A DNA stretch of 14,105 nucleotides from Microbacteriaceae bacterium (GTDB lineage: Bacteria > Actinomycetota > Actinomycetes > Actinomycetales > Microbacteriaceae), in assembly GCA_025464125.1 (NCBI GenBank), contig JAODLU010000184.1:1-14105 (forward strand). Reading direction: 5' to 3'. Under the pieces are notes generated by a model. It saw only the letters and a list, made by a program, of their open reading frames with translations, searched no databases and had not been told where the DNA came from. Positions 1 through 6,664 of this stretch are shown in pieces; position 1 is the stretch's first letter, and every line of letters begins with the position of its first letter. The translations under genes were made by a program, and so were the position numbers.

Positions 1-539
1 TCTTCGGCGAGGAACTCGGCATGGGTGAAAACCCGGCGGCCGGCGACCGCAAGGCCGTGCGCACACCGATGCAGTGGACCAGCGGTGTGAACGGTGGGTT
101 CAGCAACGCTGCTGCGAAGAAACTGCCCTCCCCGGTGGTGATCGGCGGCTTCTCACCCGAGCACGTCAACGTGTCAGACCAGCGCCACGACCCTGACTCG
201 ATGCTGCACTTCATGCGCAGGCTGGTGGAGCGATACCGTTCGTCGCCCGAAATGGGGTGGGGCCAGTTCGAAGTGGTGAAGCACGAAGCGAAATCGGTGC
301 TCGTGCACTCGCTTGAAGGCGTCGAAGGCCGCATGGTCGCTCTTCACAATTTCAGCGGAGAGGGCACGACTGTGACTTTCAGGCTGAGAGACGTGACGAC
401 TGATGAGGTGCTGGTCGACCTGCTGGTCGACGGCCAGTCCATCGTCATATCGGATGACGGCTCAGCCACCATCGCACTCGATGGCTACGGTTACCGCTGG
501 CTGCGCCTGATTCACCCGGCGGGCAAGCGGCTCGGCTGA
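1..539 (+). CDS. GH13 alpha-amylase-family enzyme, C-terminal part (trehalose-synthase-like), 5' truncated by the window
   Basis: The reading frame is open from the window edge (first full codon at base 3) to TGA at 537-539, so only about 178 C-terminal residues are present. It opens with FGEELGMGEN, followed by a GDRxxVRTPMQW stretch. This is the conserved block after the (beta/alpha)8 barrel's last catalytic region in TreS, oligo-1,6-glucosidase and related GH13 enzymes. The remainder fits the end of the barrel plus a small all-beta C domain. The catalytic Asp/Glu/Asp lie upstream, outside the window, so the reaction cannot be read here. Maltose-trehalose isomerisation or alpha-glucosidase activity on short alpha-glucans are the likely options. 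It converges on smc with 20 bp between the stop codons, and no terminator hairpin is visible there. Family is confident; exact activity is uncertain. Confidence 0.85.
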   Translation, partial: FGEELGMGENPAAGDRKAVRTPMQWTSGVNGGFSNAAAKKLPSPVVIGGFSPEHVNVSDQRHDPDSMLHFMRRLVERYRSSPEMGWGQFEVVKHEAKSVLVHSLEGVEGRMVALHNFSGEGTTVTFRLRDVTTDEVLVDLLVDGQSIVISDDGSATIALDGYGYRWLRLIHPAGKRLG

Positions 540-559
540 GCTGGTCGCGGTGGTGGCCA

Positions 560-3500
560 TCAGGAGGCTGGTGCACCAACGCGCTGGCCGACGACCGCGC
601 TCACGCCGTCCTGGCGCATGGAGACGCCATAGAGGGCATCCGCGATCTCCATCGTGCGCTTCTGGTGCGTGATGATGATGAGTTGCGACGTGAGACGAAG
701 GTCTTCGAAGATCGTGAGCAGCCTGCCGAGGTTGGCGTCATCGAGCGCCGCCTCGACCTCGTCCATGATGTAGAACGGGCTGGGGCGCGCCTTGAAGATG
801 GCGATCAGCAGCGCAACTGCCGCGAGGGAACGCTCGCCACCGCTGAGCAGTGACAGTCGCTCGATCTTCTTGCCTGCAGGCTTCACGCTCACCTCGATGC
901 CGGTGGTGAGAAGGTTCTCCGGATCCGTCAGGTGGATGCTGCCCGTGCCGCCCGGGAACAGCACGGGAAACACTTCGTTGAAGGCGACCCTCGTGTCTTC
1001 GAAGGCGCTCGCGAAGATGTCCTGCATCTTCTCGTCGATCTCCTCGATGATCGTGAGCAGGTCTTTGCGGGTGGTGGTGAGGTCTGTGAGCTGTTCGGTG
1101 AGGAACTTGTGGCGCTGCTCGAGTGCCGCGAACTCCTCGAGGGCAAGTGGATTCACCCTGCCGAGCTGGGCGAGCTTGCGCTCGGCCCGCGCGAGCCGTG
1201 CCTCCTGGTCGGCTCTCACGAAGGGGATGCCGGCCGGGGCGTCCGACGGTGAAGCCCCAGGCGCGGCCTCGTCGATCGGGGCGAGCGTCTCCGGCCCATA
1301 CTCGGCAACGAGCACGTCCTCGACGAGGCCGAGTTCCTCCCCCGCCCGTTCGAGCAGGGTCGAAAGCAACAGCTTCTTCTCATAGACCTGCATCTCGAGT
1401 CCGTGAACACTCTCGCTCACTGTCATCAGGCGCTCGCGCAGGTCGTTCTCGTTGCGGCGGAGGCCGGCGAGTTCCTCGTTCTGGGCAGCCCGCTCAGACT
1501 CCGCTGACGCGAGGGCAACCCGCGCCTCTGACACCGAACGGTCAACCGAGTCGAGCACCGACGGCAACGCGGTGACTACCGACTGTGCTGCGGTGACCTG
1601 CCTGCGACGGATGACGGCGCGTCGCGCACTCTCTTCAGCGGCGGCGCGGTCGGCCTCGAGGCGTCGGCCGAGCTGCTCGGCCCTCAGCTGCTCAGCGCGG
1701 ACTCTCTCCCGTGCCGTCTCCACCTGCAGGCGCGCTTCGAGTTCGGCCTCGCGGGCGGCATCCAGTTCGGCCAGTACGCCGTCGCGGGCTGCGACGTCGA
1801 GGATCGGGCGAGGCGTCGAGGAAACCGTCTCGAGTTCGCGCTGGGCGTTGTCGGCTGCGGCAGTAGCATCCTTCACGGTTTCTTCTGCGAGCGCGATACC
1901 GCGCTGGAGGCGCTCTGCCTCGGCCTGGGCTGCCTCGACCTGCACCCGAAGGCGACTGAGCTTCTCTGCGTGGGCGGCCAGGCGGGAGTCGAATTCGCGC
2001 AGGGCGCCGAGTGCGCCTGTCGACTGCTCCTTGGCCACGTCGAGCACCGCGCGCTGCTCGGCAAGCGCGAAGCGGGCCCGGTCGATTGCGGAGACCACTT
2101 CGCGCAGCTTGTCGTCCGCCGCATCCCTGTCGGCAACGAGTTCGAGGCGGGAGCGTTTGGCGCCTGACCCACCGCGAAGCACATAGCGGCTGAGCACATC
2201 GCCCGACTTCGTGATGACCGTGGAATCTGTGCCATCCAGGTGCTTCCAGGCGGCGCGAGCGGCAGCCAGGTCATCGGCAACATACACGCCGCTCAGCAGG
2301 CCGAGAACGCCGTCCGGGGCATTCAGCACTGTGGCTGCAGCAACCACACCCGCGACGGGCACAGCTTCGGTGACCGTTGACGCAGAGGCGAGGACGATCT
2401 CGACCCGACCGAAATCGTTGCCGCCTGAGTGTTCGATGGCGTCGATGGCTGAAGCCCGGTCGTCTGCGAGCACCGCGTCGGCGAGCGAGCCAAGGGCCGC
2501 TGCGATGGCGGCCTCGAAGCCGGGCGTCACCTGCACGTGTTCGGCGACGAGACCGCGGATTCCCTTCAGCCTCGCGCCGACGAGGGCGCTCGAGCCGTCT
2601 TTCTGGTCGAGCGCCGACGACAGCGCCGAGGTACGGGCGGCGAGAGCGTCGCGTTCGCGCTCGTGCGCGTGGAGCTCTTCGCGAAGACGATCGATCTCGG
2701 CCTCGGCCGCCGCAACAGAGGCCTGGCCGGATTCGTACGCGGCGTCGAGGTCGGTCTCCCCAGCATCGCTGAGTGCGGCCTCCGCCTCGACCCGCACAAA
2801 CGCTGCCTGTGCCTGCTCGCGGCGTTCGCGTGCTGCGTCGAGAGCGTTTTGCTGGCGAAGCACCTCGCCGCGCACCGCGGCCAGGCGGGTGGACGCCGTC
2901 TCAACCTGTCCTGTGAGCTTCGACAGCTCCAGGTCGTGACGTGAGACCAGCGAGCTCTGGTACGCGATCTGTTCGTCTAGCCCGTCGAGGTTGGCGCGCG
3001 CAATCGCCGTGGCCTGCTGGGCCTCGTGCCAGGTGGCCTCGACCACGGTCACTGCATCGGTCAGCGCGGCGACCTCCGCAGCGGCATCCGACACCATCTG
3101 GCGGGTGACCCCGGGGCCGGCCTCCTGCACATCCGACTGCTGGCCGAGCAGCGCGAGCCGCTGGTTGGCGAGTGTGTACAGGCCGCGAAGTCGCTCCTGC
3201 ACCGACTCGAGGCCGAAAGCCGTGCGGCGGGCAAGGTCGACGGCGTCGCCGACCTGGGCCTGCTCGATGCGAGCCTCGCGCAGCTTCGCTTGGTCGAGTT
3301 GCTCCTGCAGCACTATGCGTTCGGTCTTGCGTTCACTCTCGCTGCGGCTCGAGGTGGTGATGGCCGCGCGCAGGCTGACAACCTCGTCTGCCAGAAGGCG
3401 AGCCCTGGCATCCCTCACGATGGAGGCGATGGACTGCGCCTCCTTGGCGATTTCGGCCTGCGCACCGAGGGGCTTCAACTGGCGACGGATCTCACCGGCG

Positions 3501-4081
3501 AGGTCTGAGAGCCTCGTGAGGTTCGCCTGCATGGCCTCGAGCTTGCGCAGGGTCTTCTCTTTGCGCCTGCGGTGCTTCAGGATGCCAGCTGCCTCTTCGA
3601 TGAACCCGCGGCGCTCCTCGGGGCTCGCCCGCAGCACCGCGTCAAGCTGTCCCTGGCCGACGATCACGTGCATCTCACGCCCGAGGCCTGAGTCGCTCAG
3701 CAACTCCTGTACGTCGAGCAGGCGACAGGTGTCGCCGTTGATCGCATACTCTGAGCCGCCGTTGCGAAACAGCGTGCGGGAGATCGTGACCTCTGCATAC
3801 TCGATGGGCAGCGCGCCATCTGCGTTGTCGATGGTGAGCACCACCTCGGCCCGACCGAGCGGGCCCTTCGTAGCGGTGCCCGCAAAAATGACGTCTTCCA
3901 TCTTGCCGCCGCGCAGTGTTTTCGCACCCTGCTCACCCATGACCCAGGCCAGGGCATCCACCACATTGGACTTGCCTGAACCGTTCGGCCCGACAACGCA
4001 GGTGACACCCTGCTCGAAAGCAAATGTGGTTGGCTGGGCGAAGGACTTGAAGCCCTTGAGGGTCAGGCTTTTCAGATACAC
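560..4081 (-). CDS. smc: Chromosome segregation/condensation protein Smc
   Basis: Full-length bacterial Smc, about 1173 residues. It is the ATPase of the Smc-ScpAB complex that extrudes DNA loops and organises newly replicated origins. Visible parts in order: N-terminal head starting YLKSLTLKGFKSF with Walker A GPNGSGKS (about residues 31-38); a long Ala/Glu/Arg-rich coiled coil; a hinge at about 500-645 with its glycine motifs; the returning coil; then the C-terminal head with signature LSGGERS (about 1079-1085) and Walker B FYIMDEVEAALDD (catalytic Glu about 1108). The head is intact. I chose the GTG at 4081 because AAAGGG lies 6 nt upstream and the product then begins (M)YLKS as in relatives. 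An in-frame GTG at 4096 would add five residues but has no good ribosome site. It is normally cotranscribed with mutM and ftsY; here it stands alone, divergent from a GNAT gene. Confidence 0.97.
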   Translation of the reverse strand: MYLKSLTLKGFKSFAQPTTFAFEQGVTCVVGPNGSGKSNVVDALAWVMGEQGAKTLRGGKMEDVIFAGTATKGPLGRAEVVLTIDNADGALPIEYAEVTISRTLFRNGGSEYAINGDTCRLLDVQELLSDSGLGREMHVIVGQGQLDAVLRASPEERRGFIEEAAGILKHRRRKEKTLRKLEAMQANLTRLSDLAGEIRRQLKPLGAQAEIAKEAQSIASIVRDARARLLADEVVSLRAAITTSSRSESERKTERIVLQEQLDQAKLREARIEQAQVGDAVDLARRTAFGLESVQERLRGLYTLANQRLALLGQQSDVQEAGPGVTRQMVSDAAAEVAALTDAVTVVEATWHEAQQATAIARANLDGLDEQIAYQSSLVSRHDLELSKLTGQVETASTRLAAVRGEVLRQQNALDAARERREQAQAAFVRVEAEAALSDAGETDLDAAYESGQASVAAAEAEIDRLREELHAHERERDALAARTSALSSALDQKDGSSALVGARLKGIRGLVAEHVQVTPGFEAAIAAALGSLADAVLADDRASAIDAIEHSGGNDFGRVEIVLASASTVTEAVPVAGVVAAATVLNAPDGVLGLLSGVYVADDLAAARAAWKHLDGTDSTVITKSGDVLSRYVLRGGSGAKRSRLELVADRDAADDKLREVVSAIDRARFALAEQRAVLDVAKEQSTGALGALREFDSRLAAHAEKLSRLRVQVEAAQAEAERLQRGIALAEETVKDATAAADNAQRELETVSSTPRPILDVAARDGVLAELDAAREAELEARLQVETARERVRAEQLRAEQLGRRLEADRAAAEESARRAVIRRRQVTAAQSVVTALPSVLDSVDRSVSEARVALASAESERAAQNEELAGLRRNENDLRERLMTVSESVHGLEMQVYEKKLLLSTLLERAGEELGLVEDVLVAEYGPETLAPIDEAAPGASPSDAPAGIPFVRADQEARLARAERKLAQLGRVNPLALEEFAALEQRHKFLTEQLTDLTTTRKDLLTIIEEIDEKMQDIFASAFEDTRVAFNEVFPVLFPGGTGSIHLTDPENLLTTGIEVSVKPAGKKIERLSLLSGGERSLAAVALLIAIFKARPSPFYIMDEVEAALDDANLGRLLTIFEDLRLTSQLIIITHQKRTMEIADALYGVSMRQDGVSAVVGQRVGAPAS

Positions 4082-4155
4082 GGCCGGCCCTTTCACTGCA
4101 CAACATGGTCCAGATTGTCTTGGCCCTACGGTACCGGAGAGTGAAGAAGCCGACG

Positions 4156-5244
4156 ATGAACGACTTCACCATCAGCGAAATCATCGTGCCGGCGAGCATC
4201 GATGCGCCGGATGCCGCGGACTTCGTCGCCATGGTCGACCTCGGCAATGCGCTGATGACCGGCACCATCGGCACAGAAGACGACGTCTATGACGCTGCTG
4301 AGCAGCTGCAGTGGTGGCAGACCCAGCAGTACATGAAGCGCCGCGGGCTGCTCGCACTGCGCGATGGGCAGCTGCTCGGTTACGCGGTCTGCGAGTGGCA
4401 CGACGAGCAGGATTCGCCAGCCGCCTGGCTCACTGTCGAAGTCGCCGAGGGTGCCCGAAAGCGCGGCGTCGGTTCAGCGCTGTATGACGGGATCGTGCGA
4501 ATGGCGCAGGATGCTGGCAAGACCGCCATGCAGCTGTACGTGATGCACAACGCAGACACCTCAGGCGAACGACTGGATTCGCCGACAGGCTTCGGCTCTG
4601 TTGCCATCGACGACCCGGGAACGCGATTCCTGCTGGCGAGGAAGTTCGCCTTCATGCAGGTCGAGCGGCTGAGCCGACTCCCACTCCCCGCCGCAAGCAG
4701 CGAGTTCCTCGCCACCGCACTGGCCGCAGCAGGCGGCGACTATCGCACCATCACCTGGACCGGTGTCACCCCGGATGAGTGGCTGGGCGACATAGCGGTA
4801 CTGCGGTCGGCCATGGCCACCGACGCGCCATGGGCGGGCATCCAGCCTGACGAGAGCGACTGGGATGCCGACAGGGTCAAATACCGAGACCAGTCCGAAA
4901 TCTCGGAGACACGAACCCTCCTGTCGTCTGCAATGCAGCATGTGCCGACCGGCGGACTCGTCGGGTTCACCCAGCTGTCGGTTCCTGTCGAGAAATCCCG
5001 ATCCGTTTCGCAGTACGACACGCTCGTGCTGCAGGGCCACCGCGGACACAGGCTCGGCATGCTGCTGAAGGCCGCGAACCTCATCGCGCTCGAGGAGTTG
5101 TGGCCGGGGCATCCATCGGTCTCCTCGTATAACGCGGAGGAGAACCGACCGATGCTCTCGGTGAATGAGCAGCTCGGGTTCGTGCCGATCGGGTATGTGG
5201 GCTGCTGGCGGCTGGACCTGCCCTCGCCGCCCGCCGGGCTCTAG
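4156..5244 (+). CDS. Tandem-GNAT N-acetyltransferase
   Basis: 362-residue protein with two GNAT folds. The N-terminal half carries an acetyl-CoA loop at about residues 101-108 (RKRGVGSA, fitting R-x-x-G-x-G/A) after a WLTVEV strand. The C-terminal half carries HRGHRLGMLLK (about 295-305) followed by an N-A-E-E-N segment (326-330) and N-E-Q-L-G-F (337-342). These are typical of a GNAT subfamily common in actinobacteria. In the second loop Arg299 replaces the expected glycine, so only the first site matches the cofactor-loop consensus. The acceptor cannot be told; small amines, antibiotics or protein N-termini are all possible. I prefer ATG 4156, preceded by GAAGAAG at 6 nt. ATG 4105 and GTG 4141 are in-frame alternatives with poorer context. 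It is divergent from smc (74 bp apart) and convergent with the secreted-protein gene (15 bp apart). Confidence 0.88.
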   Translation: MNDFTISEIIVPASIDAPDAADFVAMVDLGNALMTGTIGTEDDVYDAAEQLQWWQTQQYMKRRGLLALRDGQLLGYAVCEWHDEQDSPAAWLTVEVAEGARKRGVGSALYDGIVRMAQDAGKTAMQLYVMHNADTSGERLDSPTGFGSVAIDDPGTRFLLARKFAFMQVERLSRLPLPAASSEFLATALAAAGGDYRTITWTGVTPDEWLGDIAVLRSAMATDAPWAGIQPDESDWDADRVKYRDQSEISETRTLLSSAMQHVPTGGLVGFTQLSVPVEKSRSVSQYDTLVLQGHRGHRLGMLLKAANLIALEELWPGHPSVSSYNAEENRPMLSVNEQLGFVPIGYVGCWRLDLPSPPAGL

Positions 5245-5253
5245 CTGCCTGCA

Positions 5254-5287
5254 GGCGCCTTAGCTGGCTGCTGGCGCCTTCGCTGGC
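5254..5287. repeat. Short direct repeat over the stop codon of the secreted-protein gene
   Basis: GGCGCCTTAGCTGGC (5254-5268) is repeated with one mismatch as GGCGCCTTCGCTGGC (5273-5287), a 19-bp period. Because 19 is not a multiple of 3, the two copies are read in different frames. The copy nearest the 3' end supplies the TAA stop (5260-5262). GGCGCC is self-complementary, so the two copies can also pair as a 6-bp stem. There is no T-tract, so I do not call a terminator. Confidence 0.6.
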
Positions 5288-5835
5288 GTGCAGTCCTTCC
5301 AGGCGTCGCTCGCCTGCACCGCCTTCGCGAACGACTCGACCTTGTCGCCATAGCCGCCTGCCAGCGCCTTGTCGGCGATCGCGTCGGCCTGCTTCACCTT
5401 GTCGGCCTTCGGCGCTGCACGCAGGGTTTTGAGATCAGCCTTGAGGTTGTCTGGCAGCGGGCGCACACCCTCGCCCTTGTGGTCGGCGAGCCATTTTGCC
5501 TTGGTCTCGGCAGCCGACCCGTAGCCGCCGGCCAGCGCTTTGGCCTTGATGCTTTTCGCTTCGGCACGCCTGTCAGGTCCAGCATCCATCGCCTTCAGTT
5601 TCTTCAGGTCGGCTCGAAGTGCCTTCGGAACATGAAGCCAGGCCGACACCAGGTGCTGGCCGAAAGTGCAGGTCGTTGCGCTCGCGGTGGCCGCGGTGGT
5701 CTCGCCAAGGGGCGCTGCGCTGGCGGCCAGCGTGCCGGTGCCGAGCACCATGGCCAAACCCGCGATCGCTGCGAGGCCGACCGCCACGCGACGGCTCGAA
5801 CCTGTTGACGTGCGTGTCGATGATGTGTGTGCCAT
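5260..5835 (-). CDS. Small secreted protein with two internal helical repeats, function unknown
   Basis: 191 residues; I do not recognise a named family. An Arg-containing N-region (RR at 15-16), a hydrophobic core at about 18-36 and ASA before residue 41 indicate a Sec signal peptide. The mature part is Ala/Lys-rich and probably helical. It has two diverged copies of one unit, about 72-120 and 130-177. Each runs (R/K)ADLK.L(K/R)A, then an acidic/basic stretch, then KALAGGYG (99-106 and 156-163, period 57). Cys56 and Cys182 flank the repeats and could form a disulfide outside the cell. Start ATG 5835 has GAGGGAG about 7 nt upstream. The frame stays open to 5985, but the upstream part has no ribosome site. 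Divergent placement next to a two-component pair, with repeated boxes between, suggests control by that regulator or a role as its extracytoplasmic partner; this is inference. Confidence 0.8.
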   Translation of the reverse strand: MAHTSSTRTSTGSSRRVAVGLAAIAGLAMVLGTGTLAASAAPLGETTAATASATTCTFGQHLVSAWLHVPKALRADLKKLKAMDAGPDRRAEAKSIKAKALAGGYGSAAETKAKWLADHKGEGVRPLPDNLKADLKTLRAAPKADKVKQADAIADKALAGGYGDKVESFAKAVQASDAWKDCTPAKAPAAS

Positions 5836-5857
5836 ATCTTGTCTCCCTCTCATAACT

Positions 5858-5871
5858 GCCGCTCGTGCGGC
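5858..5871 (-). other. Small hairpin in the leader of the secreted-protein gene
   Basis: A perfect 5-bp stem (GCCGC / GCGGC) with a 4-nt loop lies 22 bp upstream of the ATG at 5835, just before its ribosome site. It is short and may be chance. If formed in the transcript it would sit at the edge of the ribosome-binding region. Confidence 0.3.
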
Positions 5872-5904
5872 CATGAAAGACGATTGCAGCAGCCGATGCG
5901 ACGG

Positions 5905-5934
5905 ATGTTCGGCGCATGTTCGGGCAATGTAAAC
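5905..5934. promoter_or_regulatory. Three 11-bp-spaced direct repeats, candidate OmpR-family operator
   Basis: ATGTTCGG (5905-5912), ATGTTCGG (5916-5923) and the partial copy ATGTAAAC (5927-5934) recur at exactly 11 bp. They lie between the divergent secreted-protein gene (start 5835) and response-regulator gene (start 5984). Tandem direct repeats with about one helical turn spacing are the established binding mode of PhoB/OmpR-type regulators, which bind head-to-tail. The boxes lie 70-99 bp upstream of one gene and 50-79 bp upstream of the other. The repetition is directly visible; binding by the neighbouring regulator is inferred. Confidence 0.5.
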
Positions 5935-5949
5935 GCTGTCCGACATGAC

Positions 5950-5984
5950 GTGACCCGCTCCCGCCGCACACCAGAATGGACCCA
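5950..5984 (+). promoter_or_regulatory. Candidate promoter of the two-component pair, possibly leaderless
   Basis: GTGACC (5950-5955, 4/6 to TTGACA), a 16-bp spacer and CAGAAT (5972-5977, 4/6 to TATAAT) would place transcription start at about 5984, the A of the ATG. No ribosome site is visible before this ATG. Leaderless mRNAs with a -10 box ending about 7 nt before the start codon are common in actinobacteria. The boxes at 5905-5934 end 15 bp upstream of the -35, a position suited to activation. The match is weak. Confidence 0.35.
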
Positions 5985-6664
5985 TGCCGGAGGCCCGCGG
6001 ACTGATCGTCGTCGTCGAGGATGAGCGCGCGATCGCAGACCTCCAGCGGCTCTACCTGACCGAGGCCGGTTTCGGCGTTCACGTCGAGCGCAACGGGGAT
6101 GCAGGGCTCGCCGCCATTCGCAGGTTGCGACCGGTCGCGGTGGTGCTCGACGTCGGTTTGCCCGGCATCGATGGCATCGAACTCTGTCGCAGGATGCGCG
6201 AGGCGGGCGACTGGACGCCGGTGATCTTCGTGACAGCGCGCGACGACGAGATCGACCGGATCCTCGGGCTCGAACTCGGGGCTGACGACTACCTCACCAA
6301 GCCGTTCTCGCCGCGCGAACTGGTTGCACGCCTGAAGACGATCCTGCGCAGGTACGCGGGAGCGGGGGCCGCTGCGCCGGTCACTGTCGGCACCGTCGTA
6401 CTGGATGCCACGCAGCGGAGAGTTGAGGCATCCGGTCGGATCATCTCTCTCACCAGCACCGAGTTCGACCTGCTGGCGAAGCTGATGAGCTCGCCGGGGC
6501 AGGTATTCACCAGGGAGCAGCTCTTGTCTTCGGTCTGGGGCCAGGCCGACTACGGACTCGGCCGAACAGTTGACGTGCACGTCGCACAGTTGCGGGCGAA
6601 GCTCGGCGACGACAGCCCGATCGTGACCTCGCGCGGCGTCGGATACTCGGTGGCCAGGTCGTGA
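5984..6664 (+). CDS. OmpR/PhoB-family response regulator
   Basis: 226 residues, normal length. The receiver domain (about 7-120) has the acidic pair E12/D13, phosphoacceptor Asp56 in VVLDVGLPG, Thr84 in FVTAR and Lys106 in YLTKPF, so all switch residues are present. The C-terminal winged helix (about 133-224) has LTSTEFDLL, then VFTREQLLSSVWG, and ends in a recognition helix RTVDVHVAQLRAKL and the YSVA hairpin, all standard for the family. It should receive phosphate from the kinase that follows, whose GTG start overlaps its stop by 4 nt (GTGA). It probably controls the divergent secreted-protein gene and itself through the 11-bp boxes. The stimulus is unknown; sequence alone does not assign a named system. 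Confidence 0.96.
   Translation: MPEARGLIVVVEDERAIADLQRLYLTEAGFGVHVERNGDAGLAAIRRLRPVAVVLDVGLPGIDGIELCRRMREAGDWTPVIFVTARDDEIDRILGLELGADDYLTKPFSPRELVARLKTILRRYAGAGAAAPVTVGTVVLDATQRRVEASGRIISLTSTEFDLLAKLMSSPGQVFTREQLLSSVWGQADYGLGRTVDVHVAQLRAKLGDDSPIVTSRGVGYSVARS

Noticed and set aside
540..559. Possible terminator between the GH13 gene and smc
   Set aside because: Only 20 bp separate the stop codons and no inverted repeat with a T-tract is present.
2991..4292. Plus-strand open frame of about 430 codons opposite the smc N-terminal half
   Set aside because: Low-complexity Ser/Ala/Arg product, antisense to the conserved Smc head and coil; a shadow frame.
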